Numbered from the stretch's first letter, positions 25,368 to 35,037 are shown. The stretch is 64,000 nucleotides of DNA from Methylobacterium durans (GCF_003173715.1 NZ_CP029550.1:5720001-5784000); one strand, 5' to 3'. Notes: generated by a model not told the origin, from the sequence alone. Program-made: numbers and translations.

Positions 25368-25841
25368 TGCCCCGCGAGGCTCCCAGAACCCGGACGTCTT
25401 GCTATCGACGGCCATCGGCATTGGTCAAATCTGTCGATGCGCCATCCCCCTAGGATCACGCTCGGACCCCGACGGATCGCCGATCGACGCGCGGCGATCC
25501 AGTCGCCCATTCTGTTCCCCACGACAAACAATCGAATGGAAATCGGAGAAGGACCTCGATTGTCATGATCAAGAGAACCCACTCCCGCCCCGGCCGTGGA
25601 GCAGTGCCGATGCCGACAACAAGCAGAACGGGAAAGGGGCGAGCCGGCCAGACCGCAATCAACCAGAGCTCGGTCAGCGGGCCATGCGCGGAAAGGGCAA
25701 GAAAAATTGCTTACAGCCGCTTCTCTTACAGTGGCGGATTCGATGGTTATGAGGGTCGCATGGTCCTGAGATCGAAAACAGACACGTAATCGGTGGCAGG
25801 CAGGTGTGCCGATTCATCCGGGTCCGCTTAACCTTCGACGC
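25368..25841. other. intergenic, no gene seen
   Basis: A 474-nt stretch. An open frame at 25565-25789 encodes a basic, low-complexity sequence without family resemblance and is not accepted. No strong terminator-like hairpin was assigned after the nitrile hydratase operon. Confidence 0.35.
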
Positions 25842-25949
25842 CTAACGGCCGGCCTGCCGGGCTGTCTCAAGGCCCAGTCCACGCGCTGCCCCAGTCACCA
25901 GGGCAACCCTGTCGGGTAAGGTGGCTCTTTCGGCTGTTTCGCTTGTCAT
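25842..25949 (-). pseudogene. SDR N-terminal fragment, 35 codons
   Basis: Reads MTSETAERATLPDRVALVTG then AARGLGLETARQAGR and a stop. The Rossmann motif TGAARGLG of short-chain dehydrogenases is clear, but the gene ends immediately after the first helix. It is a truncated remnant. Confidence 0.6.
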
Positions 25950-25979
25950 CTCACCAGTCTTCTCGATGCTCCGCGCGTC

Positions 25980-26172
25980 TCAGCGTCGCCCAACCGTGAC
26001 CTGATCCGCGATGCCGTCCGCCTTGCCACTGGGACTCGGAAACTTCATCGAGCTGCCGTAGGCTGGAGAACCGACCCCGTTCCTCCCGATAGTGCACAAT
26101 ATCGAAGGCGTGCCCGTTCGAGGCGAGCACGCTGTCCAGATCCTGGGCAGTTGCCGTGTTAAGATCGATCAT
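25980..26172 (-). pseudogene. helix-hairpin-helix small protein, frameshifted
   Basis: Starts MIDLNTATAQDLDSVLASNG, the ComEA-type helix-hairpin-helix start, continuing HAFDIVHYREERGRFSSLRQ LDEV. Near 26040 the frame must shift by one base to reach SGKADGIADQVTVGRR and a stop at 25980, which matches the expected second hairpin. Without the shift the frame reads into unrelated sequence. The intact product would be a roughly 62-residue DNA-binding-type protein. Confidence 0.55.
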
Positions 26173-26340
26173 GGGGCTCACGCTTGTGATGAGGCGACCG
26201 CACCGCTGGCTTCCCACCATTGCTCCGTTACTCAGTTTCAGGTGCAGGCAGCACAAGCGTGCCAGATCGTCAGAAAACAGAGCTAACGGAGATTAGTCAT
26301 TGTGGAGGAATTTTGAGGTCTGAGGATATGAGATCCTCCG

Positions 26341-26379
26341 AGCGCTTGAAGGTGCATCTTCTCTCACACAGCAAGCGCT
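26341..26379. promoter_or_regulatory. hairpin in leader of SDR gene
   Basis: AGCGCTTG at 26341-26348 and CAAGCGCT at 26372-26379 are perfect inverted arms with a 23-nt loop. The hairpin ends about 20 nt before the SDR start codon, just ahead of the ribosome-binding site, so it could be an operator or affect translation. Confidence 0.35.
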
Positions 26380-26398
26380 GGCACCAAGGAGAGACAAC

Positions 26399-27136
26399 AT
26401 GACAGATAGCAAAAGGGTCGCCCTCGTCACGGGAGCTTCGAGAGGCATCGGCGCGGCCATCGCTCGCCGCTTGGCTCGAGATGGCTTCACCATCGTGATC
26501 AATTTCGCCGGGAGGGTCTCAGAGGCAGAGAAGCTGGCCGCGAGTATCGAGGAGGCCGGCGGCCAGGCCCTGACGGCGCAGGCCGATGTCAGCGACCCCC
26601 AGGCGGTCGCCCGAATGTGGGACGCGGCCGAGGCCGCCTTCGGCGGTGTCGACATTCTCGTCAACAATGCCGGGATCATGCGTCTGGCGGCGGTCGCCGC
26701 GGCCGATGAGGCGGTCGTCGATGGACAGATCGCGATCAACCTCAAAGGGCCAATCAACATGATGCGGCTCGCGGCTCAGAGGTTGAGGAACGGCGGCCGC
26801 ATCATCAACCTCTCGTCCAGCGTGGTGGGGCTCTACCAGCCGACCTACGGCGTCTACGCCGCCACCAAAGCGGGCGTCGAGGCTTTGACCCACGTCCTCT
26901 CCAAGGAACTGCGCGGGCGCAACATCACAGTCAACGCCATCGCGCCGGGTCCGACGACCACGGCTCTGTTCCTCGAGGGCAAGCCGCAGGCGTCGATCGA
27001 CCAGCTCACCAAGCTCGCTCCCCTCGAGCGGCTCGGGCAGCCCGAGGACATCGCGAACACCGTCGCCTTCCTCGCCGGCCCCGAAGGCGGCTGGATCAAC
27101 GGCCAGGTCCTGCGGGCAAACGGCGGCATTGTCTGA
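26399..27136 (+). CDS. SDR-family oxidoreductase (FabG-like)
   Basis: A 245-residue classical short-chain dehydrogenase. Cofactor motif TGASRGIGAA near residue 12, NNAG at about 88 (VDILVNNAGIM), catalytic Ser in NLSSSVVG and Tyr-Lys in YGVYAATKAGVEAL, and the C-terminal GPEGGWINGQVLRANGG typical of complete family members. The start Met follows AAGGAGAGACAAC. It is followed by a second SDR gene 61 nt on, likely co-transcribed. Substrate unknown. Confidence 0.92.
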   Translation: MTDSKRVALVTGASRGIGAAIARRLARDGFTIVINFAGRVSEAEKLAASIEEAGGQALTAQADVSDPQAVARMWDAAEAAFGGVDILVNNAGIMRLAAVAAADEAVVDGQIAINLKGPINMMRLAAQRLRNGGRIINLSSSVVGLYQPTYGVYAATKAGVEALTHVLSKELRGRNITVNAIAPGPTTTALFLEGKPQASIDQLTKLAPLERLGQPEDIANTVAFLAGPEGGWINGQVLRANGGIV

Positions 27137-27197
27137 TGGTCCCCTGATCCCAGGAACAGCGCCGCATCGAGGCGACGACGATCGAAAGGAGCCCGTC

Positions 27198-28100
27198 ATG
27201 TCCGAGAAGATCATCCTCGTCACCGGATCCTCGAGCGGCTTCGGCCGGTTGACCGCCGTGGCCTTGGCGCGCGCCGGCCACACCGTCTACGCATCCATGC
27301 GGGACGTCGCCAACCGCAACGCCCGGAACGCCGCCGAGCTGACTACCTTGTCGACGAAGGAGGGCATCGACCTGCGTCCCCTCGAACTGGACGTGCAGTC
27401 CGAAGAGTCTGTGAACGCTGCCGTCGGGAAGCTCATCGCCGAGAGCGGACGGATCAACGTGGTCGTCCACAACGCCGGCCACATGATGTTCGGCCCTGCT
27501 GAGGCCTTCACCCCCGAACAATTCGCGCAGCAATACGACGTAAACGTGCTTGGCACGCAGCGGGTCAACCGTGCCGTCCTGCCTCACATGCGTGCTCGCC
27601 GGGAGGGTCTGCTGGTCTGGGTGTCGAGCTCCAGTTCGGCCGGCGGCACGCCACCCTACCTGGCGCCGTACTTCGCAGCGAAGGCCGCTATGGATTCCCT
27701 TGCGGTGCTCTATGCCCGCGAACTCTCGCGCTGGGGAATCGAGACGACAATCGTCGTCCCTGGGGCCTTTACCAAGGGCACCAACCACTTCGCTCATTCC
27801 GGTCGGCCAGCGGATGAGGCTTGTGTCGCGGAGTACGAGGCCGGTCCCTACAAGAACTTTGGCGAGCAGGTGCAGCAGGCGTTTGCCGCGATCGTGCCTG
27901 AGGATGCCGATCCGTCGCCAGTAGCCGCCCGCATTGCCGAGGTGGTCGACACGCCCTTCGGCCAGCGGCCGTTCCGCGTGCACTACGACCCGAGCCAGGA
28001 TGGAGCGGACGTCGGCTTCACGGTGCTGGACCGCCTCCGTGCCGAGATGTTGCACCGGGTCGGCTTGTCCGACCTGCTCAAGCCAGCGCGAAAGGCTTGA
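27198..28100 (+). CDS. SDR-family oxidoreductase, extended
   Basis: A 300-residue short-chain dehydrogenase starting MSEKIILVTGSSSGFGRLTA. NAG motif in VVHNAGHMMFG, active-site residues in WVSSSSSAGG and YLAPYFAAKAAMDSL. The C-terminal region is longer than in FabG types and resembles retinol-dehydrogenase-like SDRs that act on larger alcohols or ketones. AAAGGAG lies upstream of the start. Second gene of a probable two-gene unit. Confidence 0.9.
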   Translation: MSEKIILVTGSSSGFGRLTAVALARAGHTVYASMRDVANRNARNAAELTTLSTKEGIDLRPLELDVQSEESVNAAVGKLIAESGRINVVVHNAGHMMFGPAEAFTPEQFAQQYDVNVLGTQRVNRAVLPHMRARREGLLVWVSSSSSAGGTPPYLAPYFAAKAAMDSLAVLYARELSRWGIETTIVVPGAFTKGTNHFAHSGRPADEACVAEYEAGPYKNFGEQVQQAFAAIVPEDADPSPVAARIAEVVDTPFGQRPFRVHYDPSQDGADVGFTVLDRLRAEMLHRVGLSDLLKPARKA

Positions 28101-28174
28101 GTGAGCTCCTCATGCGAGGGGGCTCTTCAAGGAGGCGGTCGCCGCGGAGCTGACCACTGCCGGGGACACCAACA

Positions 28175-28537
28175 TCACGTACATGGAAGCCGACGACGGA
28201 CATTCGGCTTTGGTGGCTCGCTACGCGTCTCCCGATCCGCCTCGCCCTCGACCAGTGCGCGGAGGCGCTCCACAGCGGCCTCCATGTGCTTCTCGGCCTC
28301 GATCGCCTCGTCTACGGCTTCTGCCTTCACAGCGACGCCGATGGCATCGTGTGCTCGAACAGCTTGGCGCGCCGCCTCGCGCAGATCTTGAAGCACGGCC
28401 GCTTCGACCTGTGCCCAGATCGCGCGTTCGCCCGGTCCGAGATTGCTCCAAGCCGGCGCAGTGCCGCACGGTCCGAGTGTCTGCCCAGTGAAACGCGCCT
28501 CGTAGGCGGTGCGACCGGGTTCATTCGACGCCGTCAT
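28175..28537 (-). CDS. hypothetical protein, 120 aa
   Basis: Starts MTASNEPGRTAYEARFTGQT. The rest is highly helical (AIWAQVEAAVLQDLREAARQ, then EAVDEAIEAEKHMEAAVERL), probably a coiled coil. Such proteins occur in methylobacterial prophages and islands. It overlaps the end of the upstream 61-residue gene by 17 nt. No function assigned. Confidence 0.5.
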   Translation of the reverse strand: MTASNEPGRTAYEARFTGQTLGPCGTAPAWSNLGPGERAIWAQVEAAVLQDLREAARQAVRAHDAIGVAVKAEAVDEAIEAEKHMEAAVERLRALVEGEADRETRSEPPKPNVRRRLPCT

Positions 28538-28706
28538 CGTGCTGCACCTCAATCTCGAGATGCTTGAGCAAAGTGAATAGGTTCATCATTTTAAAATCCG
28601 ATCGGTTGCGCGCAATGGTGGCCACCGCTGATCGAGCGATGACTGTAGCGTCAATGAGCCCCGGGAACTCGGCCGATCGAACTATTTCGCCGACCCGCGG
28701 GAGCAT
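28521..28706 (-). CDS. hypothetical protein, 61 aa
   Basis: Starts MLPRVGEIVRSAEFPGLIDA and ends FTLLKHLEIEVQHDDGVE. No recognised domain. Overlaps the next gene, forming a minimal two-gene minus-strand unit with it. Weakly supported on its own. Confidence 0.4.
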   Translation of the reverse strand: MLPRVGEIVRSAEFPGLIDATVIARSAVATIARNRSDFKMMNLFTLLKHLEIEVQHDDGVE

Positions 28707-28790
28707 CGACTGCGGCGCTCAACGCAGGCATGGCCTTCGGATCCGTGGCGCGGTGCGCGGTGCATGGAATCAGACTCGAAGGCCTGTCGA

Positions 28791-29468
28791 TCACGCCTTC
28801 CTTCGCCGTGCCCGTTCGTGAAAGATCGACCCGATGAAGTCGAGGCTTGTCCGAGCTGCGAGAAGTGCGGTGATGCCGGAAGGATCGTAGGGCGGCGAGA
28901 CCTCGACGAAGTCGACGCCGACGACTTCGAACCGCTGGGCGACGACTCTCAGGATGTCTTTCACTTCGTAGTAGCTGAAGCCGCCGTGGCTGATGGTTGC
29001 CGTTCCCGGCGCAATCGGGGGGTCGAACGCGTCGACGTCGATCGACACGTAGACGCGCTCGCCATCGGAGATGTGGCGCAACGATGCCTCGGCACCCTGT
29101 ATCCGCACGGTCCGCAACGATGCCACGTGGCTTCCGTAGATCTTCGCCGCCTCCCAGTCCTTGCGGCTGACAGCGGCCATGTTGCGAGGGCCGAGCGTCG
29201 TGATCCCCTTCACGTGCGACATCTCCGAGGAGCGCCGCATCGGACTGCCGTGCCCCCAGCTGACTCCGTTGCGCTCGTCGATGAAGTCGAGGTGTGCATC
29301 GAGATGCACGATGTGCATAGGAGGCTGCTCCGAGTAGGCGGCCACCGTCGCCATCGTGATCGCATGATCGCCACCGAGGATGTAGGGAAGTGTTCCCGCA
29401 TCGAGGAGCGCACGCACCGCCTGCTCGGCGTTGGCGAGGCTGCGCTTCGTGTCGGCATAGATCACGTC
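28791..29468 (-). pseudogene. agmatinase/ureohydrolase, C-terminal part (split by IS)
   Basis: Continues the ureohydrolase started at 30937, beginning DVIYADTKRSLANAEQAVRA. Mn-binding motifs ILGGDHAITM, VHLDAHLDF and SIDVDAFDPP are intact, so the enzyme was probably active before interruption. Family members hydrolyse agmatine, guanidinobutyrate or related guanidino compounds to an amine and urea. The reading frame is cut at a GTC triplet that occurs on both sides of the IS630-type element; removing the IS and one triplet restores VDAGDVIYADT in frame. Confidence 0.88.
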
Positions 29469-30634
29469 TGATACCAATCGGTGGTGATCATAACTGATAG
29501 GCCCAGTCACGCAGGCCGATGGACATGATCTTCCAAGGCTGGTCGATGAACCGGTTCCAGACCTGACAGCACTGCTCGACGATGTCCTCGTAGGACGAGA
29601 AGACGCGGTCGCCGAGCCAGTTGTCGCGCAGGAACTGCCAGACATTCTCGACCGGGTTGAGTTCCGGGGCGCAGGCTGGCAGCGGCAGCAGGGTGATGTT
29701 GGCGGGCACGACGAGGTCGTGGGCGACGTGCCAGCCCGCCCCATCGAGGATCAGCACGGCGTGGGCGCCTTCCTCGACGCTGCAGCTGATCTCCCTGAGG
29801 TGCTCGTTCATCGCCGCGGTATCGCATCTCGGCATGATGAGGCCGGCACCCTTGCCCTTCTCGGGACAGATCGCTCCGAAGATGTAGGCGTGGGCCGTGC
29901 GTTGGTCCTTGGGCGCCGAGGGCCGGCTGCCGCGGCGCGCCCAGCGGCGGGGCAGCGTGTTCTTCTGGCCGACCCGAGCCTCGTCTGACCACCACACCTC
30001 GATGGCCGCGCCAGCCGGCAGCCGGGTTCGGATCGCCCTCACCTCGGCGGGCAAGTTTTTTTGAAGGCTGCCAGTGCGGCCGGGTCCTGCTCATGATGGC
30101 GCGGGCGTGCCGACAGCTTGCGGAAGCCGAGTTGTTTCACCGTGCGGCCCACCGTGCTCTCGTCCAGGCTCACGCCGAAGCTGGCGTAGATCCAGGCGGC
30201 GAGATCCTTCAGCCGCCAGCGCACCACGCCGTGTCGATCCGGGTCCGGCCCGCTCTCGACGATCTGCGCCAGCGCTTGACGCTGCGCATCGCTCAACTTG
30301 GCTGGGTTGCCCGGGGCCTTGCGGTTGATCAGCCCGGCCGGGCCAGCTGCGTTGAAGGCGAGCACCCAATCGCGCACCGTCTGCAACCCTACCACCCCGA
30401 TCCGAGCCGCATCCGTGCGGCTGCCGCCCTCGTAGATCTCGGCCAGCGCCAGCAGCCGGCGGCTCTGGCCCGCGTCTCGGCTGGCCTTGGCCAGACGTCG
30501 AAGATCGTCGGCGTTGAAATCCTCACGCAGAGCAACCGCAGCGGACATGGCAAACCCTCCCGGTTTGCCTCATCGAACCAGATCCGCCGCCGATACGAAA
30601 CCTCGTGAGTCGCTATCACCGTCGACCGGTATGA
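29469..30634 (-). mobile_element. IS630-family insertion sequence in agmatinase gene
   Basis: A 1166-bp element. The ends TGATACCAATCGGTGGTGAT (left) and TCATACCGGTCGACGGTGAT (right, minus strand) are imperfect inverted repeats. GTC flanks both ends (29466-29468 and 30635-30637) and may be the target duplication, although TA is the usual target of the family. It holds one frameshifted transposase gene. Confidence 0.85.
29488..30548 (-). CDS. IS630-family transposase, frameshift type
   Basis: Two overlapping frames. The first (30548 to 30039) encodes the helix-turn-helix region, with RLAKASRDAGQSRRLLALAE and RIGVVGLQTVRDWVLAFN. The second (30054 to 29488) holds the DDE core: VWWSDEARVG, AVLILDGAGWH and PELNPVENVWQFLRDNW. 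A run of seven A on the coding strand (30056-30062) in the overlap is a plausible programmed slippage site, as found in this group of IS elements. The product would be about 350 residues. Confidence 0.88.
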
Positions 30635-30937
30635 GTCGCCGGCGTCCACGATCTGGACCTCGTTCGCCGCCAGGTACGTCACCTCGTCCTCGAAGTCGAA
30701 GACACCTTCGGGCCCGAAGCTGTGGAACATGGAGGCCTCCCGGATTGCGCGAGGGCCGAAGCGCGCGCCTACACGGTAGCTCGACGCCGTATCGATCGGC
30801 ACGCCCAGGACGGCGACGTCGGCGCCATCGAGCAGATCCCAATCCGTGCAGGCCGGCTGACGTGCAAACGTCGTCAATCCCACGAACGGCAGATCCATTC
30901 GATCGGGGGTGTTCCGTCTCTTTGCCTTGTCGCTCAT
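30635..30937 (-). pseudogene. agmatinase/ureohydrolase, N-terminal part (split by IS)
   Basis: Starts MSDKAKRRNTPDRMDLPFVG and contains DVAVLGVPIDTASSYRVGAR and FGPRAIREASMFHSFG, characteristic of agmatinase-type ureohydrolases. It ends at VQIVDAGD, where the IS630-type element begins. Together with 28791-29468 it makes a full-length gene of about 326 codons. The preceding FAD oxidase gene lies just upstream on the same strand. Confidence 0.88.
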
Positions 30938-31049
30938 CTAAACGCCCGCGTGTACGAGCCTCGTGAAGAAGTCGGGGTCGATGACAAACCTGCCCCGTCT
31001 GGCGTCGATGATAGCCGTGAGCTTCGCAGAAAGGACGTTGTCCAGCGAT

Positions 31050-32454
31050 TCAGGGGGCTGGCGACACATTGTGGTTGAGCCGGAACATGTTGGTTGGATC
31101 ATAGGCCTTCTTGATGGACGCCAAGCGCCCGTAGCGCTCCGGGCCGTAGATCGCCGCGGCGTCCGCCGCCTCTTCCGGCGCGAGGTTGTTCACGAACCGC
31201 CGATCGGCCTCCCAAGGCTTCATGCCGTCCAGCAGATCGGCGACCGACTTCTTGAGTTGCTGCTCCTGCGACAGCGGACCGGCCGAGACGCCAAGCAGGC
31301 TGTACGGCAGGCCCCCTGGTCGCGACGGCGTTGGGCGCCGCCGGCTCCCGGTCCCACGCCCCGCCCAGGGCCCGCAACTCGGCGAGCACAAGGTCGGTGT
31401 CGGCATCCGGACCCACAAGTTCGATCAGCTTGTCCTGCGCCTGCGCGGGGAACTCCCACAGCATGATGCCCCGTTCGTAGTAGGGCACCGGGTCGGTCGG
31501 CTCGTTGTGGATCGACGCGACCTCGGCGTAGGGCATGTCCCGCACCGTGTCCAAGACTGCCGGAGCGACCGCCCGCAGCGGCTCCACCATCCGCTCGCCG
31601 TCCGCGGTCGTGCCGTTGTAGGCGATCCGCACCGACACCAGAAATTGTCCGCGCAGCGGCTCGGGCACTTCGGGAATCGCTGGCATCCGCATCACGGCGA
31701 TCGAGGTCGCCATGGTCTCCGGGGTGCCTGGGTGCCACGCGGCCCAGGCCCTCAGCACGTCGGCCGTCCGTTCGCCCGGAAAGTAGATGCCGCCGCCGTA
31801 GAGGCGGAACACCGGAAACAGGTCGAATTCCAGAGCCGTGACCACCGCGAAGTTGCCCTTGCCGCCGCGCAGCGCCCAGAACAGGTCGGGTTCGGATTCC
31901 GCATCGACGTGCCGCAGTGCGCCGTCCGCTGTTACCACGTCGAGGGAGCGCACGTGGTCGGCGGCGTAGCCGTGGGACCGGCCGAGGGTCGGGCTGAGAC
32001 CACCGCCCAGGGTGTAGCCGACGACGCCCACGGTCGGGTTCGACCCGTTCAGCGGGGCCAGCCCAGCCTCGGCGGCCTTCTCGACGACCTCGGACCATAT
32101 CGCTCCGGCGCCGACCCGAGCCGTGCAGCCGACCGCATCAATGACCACGTCGTTCATCCGGCGGGTTGCGATCACGACGGCACCGCGCGCCTGACCGACC
32201 ATCTGGTGGCCGGTGGTCTTCACCAGGACCGGCCGGTGCTGCCCCGCAGCGAAAGCGACGGCAGCCTGCGCATCGGCCGCGCTCTCCGGCACCACGATCA
32301 CCGCGGGCACCAGCTCGTGGTTCAGGTTCCAGACGGCGCGCTCGTCGTCGTATCCCGCCTCGCCCGGCAGAAGGACCGAACCCGCGACCGAGGCCACGAG
32401 GGGCGCGATATCCGCCGGCGATAGCGGCGGCAGGAACGAGTCTTTGAAAGTCAT
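31050..32454 (-). pseudogene. FAD-linked (berberine-bridge-type) oxidase, frameshifted
   Basis: Starts MTFKDSFLPPLSPADIAPLV. The FAD-binding part is intact, with VLVKTTGHQMVGQARGAVVI, the conserved VGVVGYTLGGGLSPTLGRSH loop, and LRGGKGNFAVVTALEFDLFP. Near 31318 a one-base shift is needed to pass from NAVATR to PGGLPYSLLGVSAGPLSQEQ and on to the family C-terminus, YDPTNMFRLNHNVSPAP. The shift lies in a run of G on the minus strand. Upstream of the agmatinase gene and probably co-transcribed with it. No signal peptide seen. Confidence 0.82.
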
Positions 32455-32589
32455 GACATGCATCCAAGGAACGGAAGGAGTGTTCTCGAAGCCGGACGGG
32501 ATGGTCGGTACCGGCAGGTGGCGGTTCGGTTCGGTCGGCGGCGCGATGTCTGGTCCGCGGAGAGGCTCGAACGACGGCGTGGATGGTGC

Positions 32590-32871
32590 TCAGCCGCCCG
32601 ACTGGAACATCGCCTGGAAGACGTCGCGATGCCCGGCAAGCAGAATGGGCGCCCTCGGCAGGAACTTGCGTTCGGTGTGCTCGAAACCCGAGTAAGCCAG
32701 CAGATCTTCCGTGCGCGGCACTCCGACGAACAGCCTCATCATGATTCGCGTCTCGTTGACGGCCATCAGGAGCATGTCGCGAGGGTAGTGCAGCAGCTGC
32801 CAGTGAGCTTCGAATGCGCTCAGATATTCGAGCCATTCGTCGTTGGAGATCAGACGTGTTGTCCAGAACAT
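32590..32871 (-). CDS. hypothetical protein, 93 aa (in frame with MFS gene)
   Basis: Reads MFWTTRLISNDEWLEYLSAF and ends FQAMFQSGG. Composition is that of a normal small soluble protein, unlike the basic, low-complexity linker between it and the MFS transporter. The same frame runs on from the MFS gene without a stop. It may be a separate gene starting at 32871 or a C-terminal domain of a fusion. No family recognised. Confidence 0.5.
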   Translation of the reverse strand: MFWTTRLISNDEWLEYLSAFEAHWQLLHYPRDMLLMAVNETRIMMRLFVGVPRTEDLLAYSGFEHTERKFLPRAPILLAGHRDVFQAMFQSGG

Positions 32872-34161
32872 GGGAAGTACTCGTAGAGACCGGAACTTAA
32901 AAGTGTCTATGACGGAGGAGGCGCTCAGCCTTTGCGGAGCGCAGATCGGCTGCCTTGCCGACCGTGATCCTCGCCGAGAGCGTCGCCCTCCCCCCCGCCT
33001 GCGCTCGTCCGCCAGCAGCGGCAGGAGTGCGGACACCGCGAACCCCGCCGCCACCCAGCCGAGATGCTCTGAGACGCCGTCGGCGACGATCAGCGCGCCC
33101 GCTGCCGCGCCCGTCGCGCTGCCGAGGTAGATGGCCGAGGAGTTCAGCGACAGGCTCACGGGTGCCAGGGCCGGAGCTAGCGCGACCAGCCGTGCCTGCT
33201 GCGCCGTCATGAGGCCCCAACTCGCCAGTCCCCAGAGCAGGATGGCCGGCAGCAGGACCGGCATGGCCGAGGTCGACCCAAGTCCCGGACCGAGCGACAG
33301 GGCGAGATAGGCCAGCAGGGCGAGACATCCGCCGACGATCACGGTCGGGCGTGCGCCCCAGCGGTCGGCCGCGTCGCCCCCGAGCCGTGTGCCGACCGCG
33401 CTCGCCAGCCCGAAGCCGAGCAGCACCAAAGCCAGCTCCTGCGGACCGACGCCGGCCACATCGGCCAGGAAGACGCCGAGATAGGTGTAGATCGTGAAGG
33501 TGCCTGCCACGGTCAGCACGCTGGTCGCCAGCACCACGAGCACGTCGCGCCGCTTGGCCAGCGCCAGACGCTCGCCCAAGCTGGCCGTGGTGCCTGCCGG
33601 CTGGCGCGGTAGCCCAGCGAGTATGCCGAGCAGCGAGAGCGCCGCCAGACCGGCCACCCCGAGGAAGGTGGCGCGCCAGCCGAAGCCTTCTCCCACCAGC
33701 ACCCCGAGCGGCACGCCGGCGACGATTGCCAAGGTGAGGCCGTTGGTGACCATGGACAGGGCGCGACCACGCCGTTCCGGGCCTCCCAGCGCGGCGGCAT
33801 AGCCGCTGGCCGCCGGCATGAAGCTGGCGGCGGAAAGAGCCAGCATCAGCCGCGCGGCCAGCAACGCGGCATAGTCCGGCGCCAGCGCGGCGAGCAGATT
33901 GGCAAGAGTGAAGCCGGCCATGGCGATGGCCAGCAGGCGGCGCCGTTCCAGCCCAGCCGTCAGCACCGCCATGATCGGAGCGCCGACCGCGTAGGCGAGG
34001 GAGAAGGCGGTGACCAAGTGACCGGCGGGAGCCAAGCCGACGCCCAAGTCGCGCGCCAGGGCGGGAAGCAGACCCGCGATCATGAAGCCCTCGGTGCCGA
34101 TGGCGAAGGCGCCGAGGGTCAGCCAGATCAGGGAAGTTGGCGTTCCGAACATGGTGACCAC
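32590..34161 (-). CDS. MFS transporter (drug/arabinose-efflux type), possible fusion
   Basis: The first 390 or so residues form a 12-helix major facilitator: MVTMFGTPTSLIWLTLGAFA, the motif A region GLERRRLLAIAMAGF, and ALGGPERRGRALSMVTNGL. The best match in kind is the DHA1/AraJ-like efflux group. After LLPLLADERRRGGG the frame continues through an Arg/Ser-rich stretch and then into a 93-residue soluble segment. Such read-through suggests loss of the original stop codon or a frameshift close to it. Start at 34161 or three codons later at MFGTPT. Divergent from nothing obvious; the HD gene copy 2 lies upstream on the same strand. Confidence 0.82.
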   Translation of the reverse strand: MVTMFGTPTSLIWLTLGAFAIGTEGFMIAGLLPALARDLGVGLAPAGHLVTAFSLAYAVGAPIMAVLTAGLERRRLLAIAMAGFTLANLLAALAPDYAALLAARLMLALSAASFMPAASGYAAALGGPERRGRALSMVTNGLTLAIVAGVPLGVLVGEGFGWRATFLGVAGLAALSLLGILAGLPRQPAGTTASLGERLALAKRRDVLVVLATSVLTVAGTFTIYTYLGVFLADVAGVGPQELALVLLGFGLASAVGTRLGGDAADRWGARPTVIVGGCLALLAYLALSLGPGLGSTSAMPVLLPAILLWGLASWGLMTAQQARLVALAPALAPVSLSLNSSAIYLGSATGAAAGALIVADGVSEHLGWVAAGFAVSALLPLLADERRRGGGRRSRRGSRSARQPICAPQRLSASSVIDTFKFRSLRVLPMFWTTRLISNDEWLEYLSAFEAHWQLLHYPRDMLLMAVNETRIMMRLFVGVPRTEDLLAYSGFEHTERKFLPRAPILLAGHRDVFQAMFQSGG

Positions 34162-34270
34162 GCAGAAGATCAGGATTGCCTCCGCTGGTAGGCGGAGGAG
34201 TTCTGATGGCTAGGCGAATATCCGAAGTGTGGTTCGGCCAGCTTTCGTCAGCTCGACAGTTTCCTAAAGC

Positions 34271-34909
34271 TCAGCTCGCCCACGGAGCAGCGCGAATGCG
34301 TGCGCACACGTTCGGCCTGCAGATGGAGTGGCCGGAGTGTTCTATGTATTCGAAGTTGACCGTCCCGAACGTCGTCTGCGGCTTCTTCAAGGCCGAACGA
34401 AGCTGCTCCTGAACGAAGTCGTTCTTGAAGTCGCCCCGAGGAAACGCGGAAACGGTCTGATCGCGCTGTTCCGAAGTGTAGGCGTCGTATCCGATACCGA
34501 GCACGTCCATCACGACGCCCGCTTTCGTGAGGGCAATCTCCGGCCGCATGTATTCGGGTACTCCGGGCGTCGTGTGCAGTGCGATCGCTTCCCAGACCAG
34601 ATTCGCCTCAGGCTCGGGAATGCCGTGGCTCCTGAGAAACTCGCGCGCGGCATCGGCGCCATCGACTTCGAACCGCTTCGTGTCGGTGTGGTAGGCGTCG
34701 ACGAGGCCCATGTCGTGGAACAGGGACGCGACATAGAGCAGTTCGCGGTCGAACTTCAGACCTTCGCGAACGCCCTTCATCGCGCCGAAGACGTAGACCC
34801 GCACGGAGTGGTTGAACAACAGCTCGGATTCATGCTGCCGCACCAGTTCGGCGGCTTCGCGTGCGATCTTGCTGTCGGGGATCCTGATGCCGGAAATCTC
34901 GCTGACCAT
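34271..34909 (-). CDS. HD-domain hydrolase, cyanamide-hydratase-like (copy 2)
   Basis: A 212-residue paralogue of the proteins at 20627 and 42490. Motifs are FNHSVRVYVFGAM, SLFHDMGL, IALHTTPGVPEYMRPE and GVVMDVLGIGYDA. The C-terminus, HSICRPNVCARIRAAPWAS, is as in the others apart from a different Cys spacing. Unlike copies 1 and 3 it is not next to a GlxA-type regulator. It precedes the MFS transporter and follows an esterase-like gene on the same strand, so a transport/detoxification unit is possible. Confidence 0.85.
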   Translation of the reverse strand: MVSEISGIRIPDSKIAREAAELVRQHESELLFNHSVRVYVFGAMKGVREGLKFDRELLYVASLFHDMGLVDAYHTDTKRFEVDGADAAREFLRSHGIPEPEANLVWEAIALHTTPGVPEYMRPEIALTKAGVVMDVLGIGYDAYTSEQRDQTVSAFPRGDFKNDFVQEQLRSALKKPQTTFGTVNFEYIEHSGHSICRPNVCARIRAAPWAS

Positions 34910-35037
34910 TGTCGAACTCCCATTTCCATGTTCGCGATCTCACCATTGCGACACTGAATTCATTCCTCTGTTCGTAACGCCTCCCGGCACATCCATGCGG
35001 GTTGGCGTCGTTCTCAGGCGGTCCGCCGCAATCCCGC

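Noticed and set aside
25565..25789. 74-codon frame after the nitrile hydratase operon
   Set aside because: Basic and low-complexity with no start signal or family resemblance.
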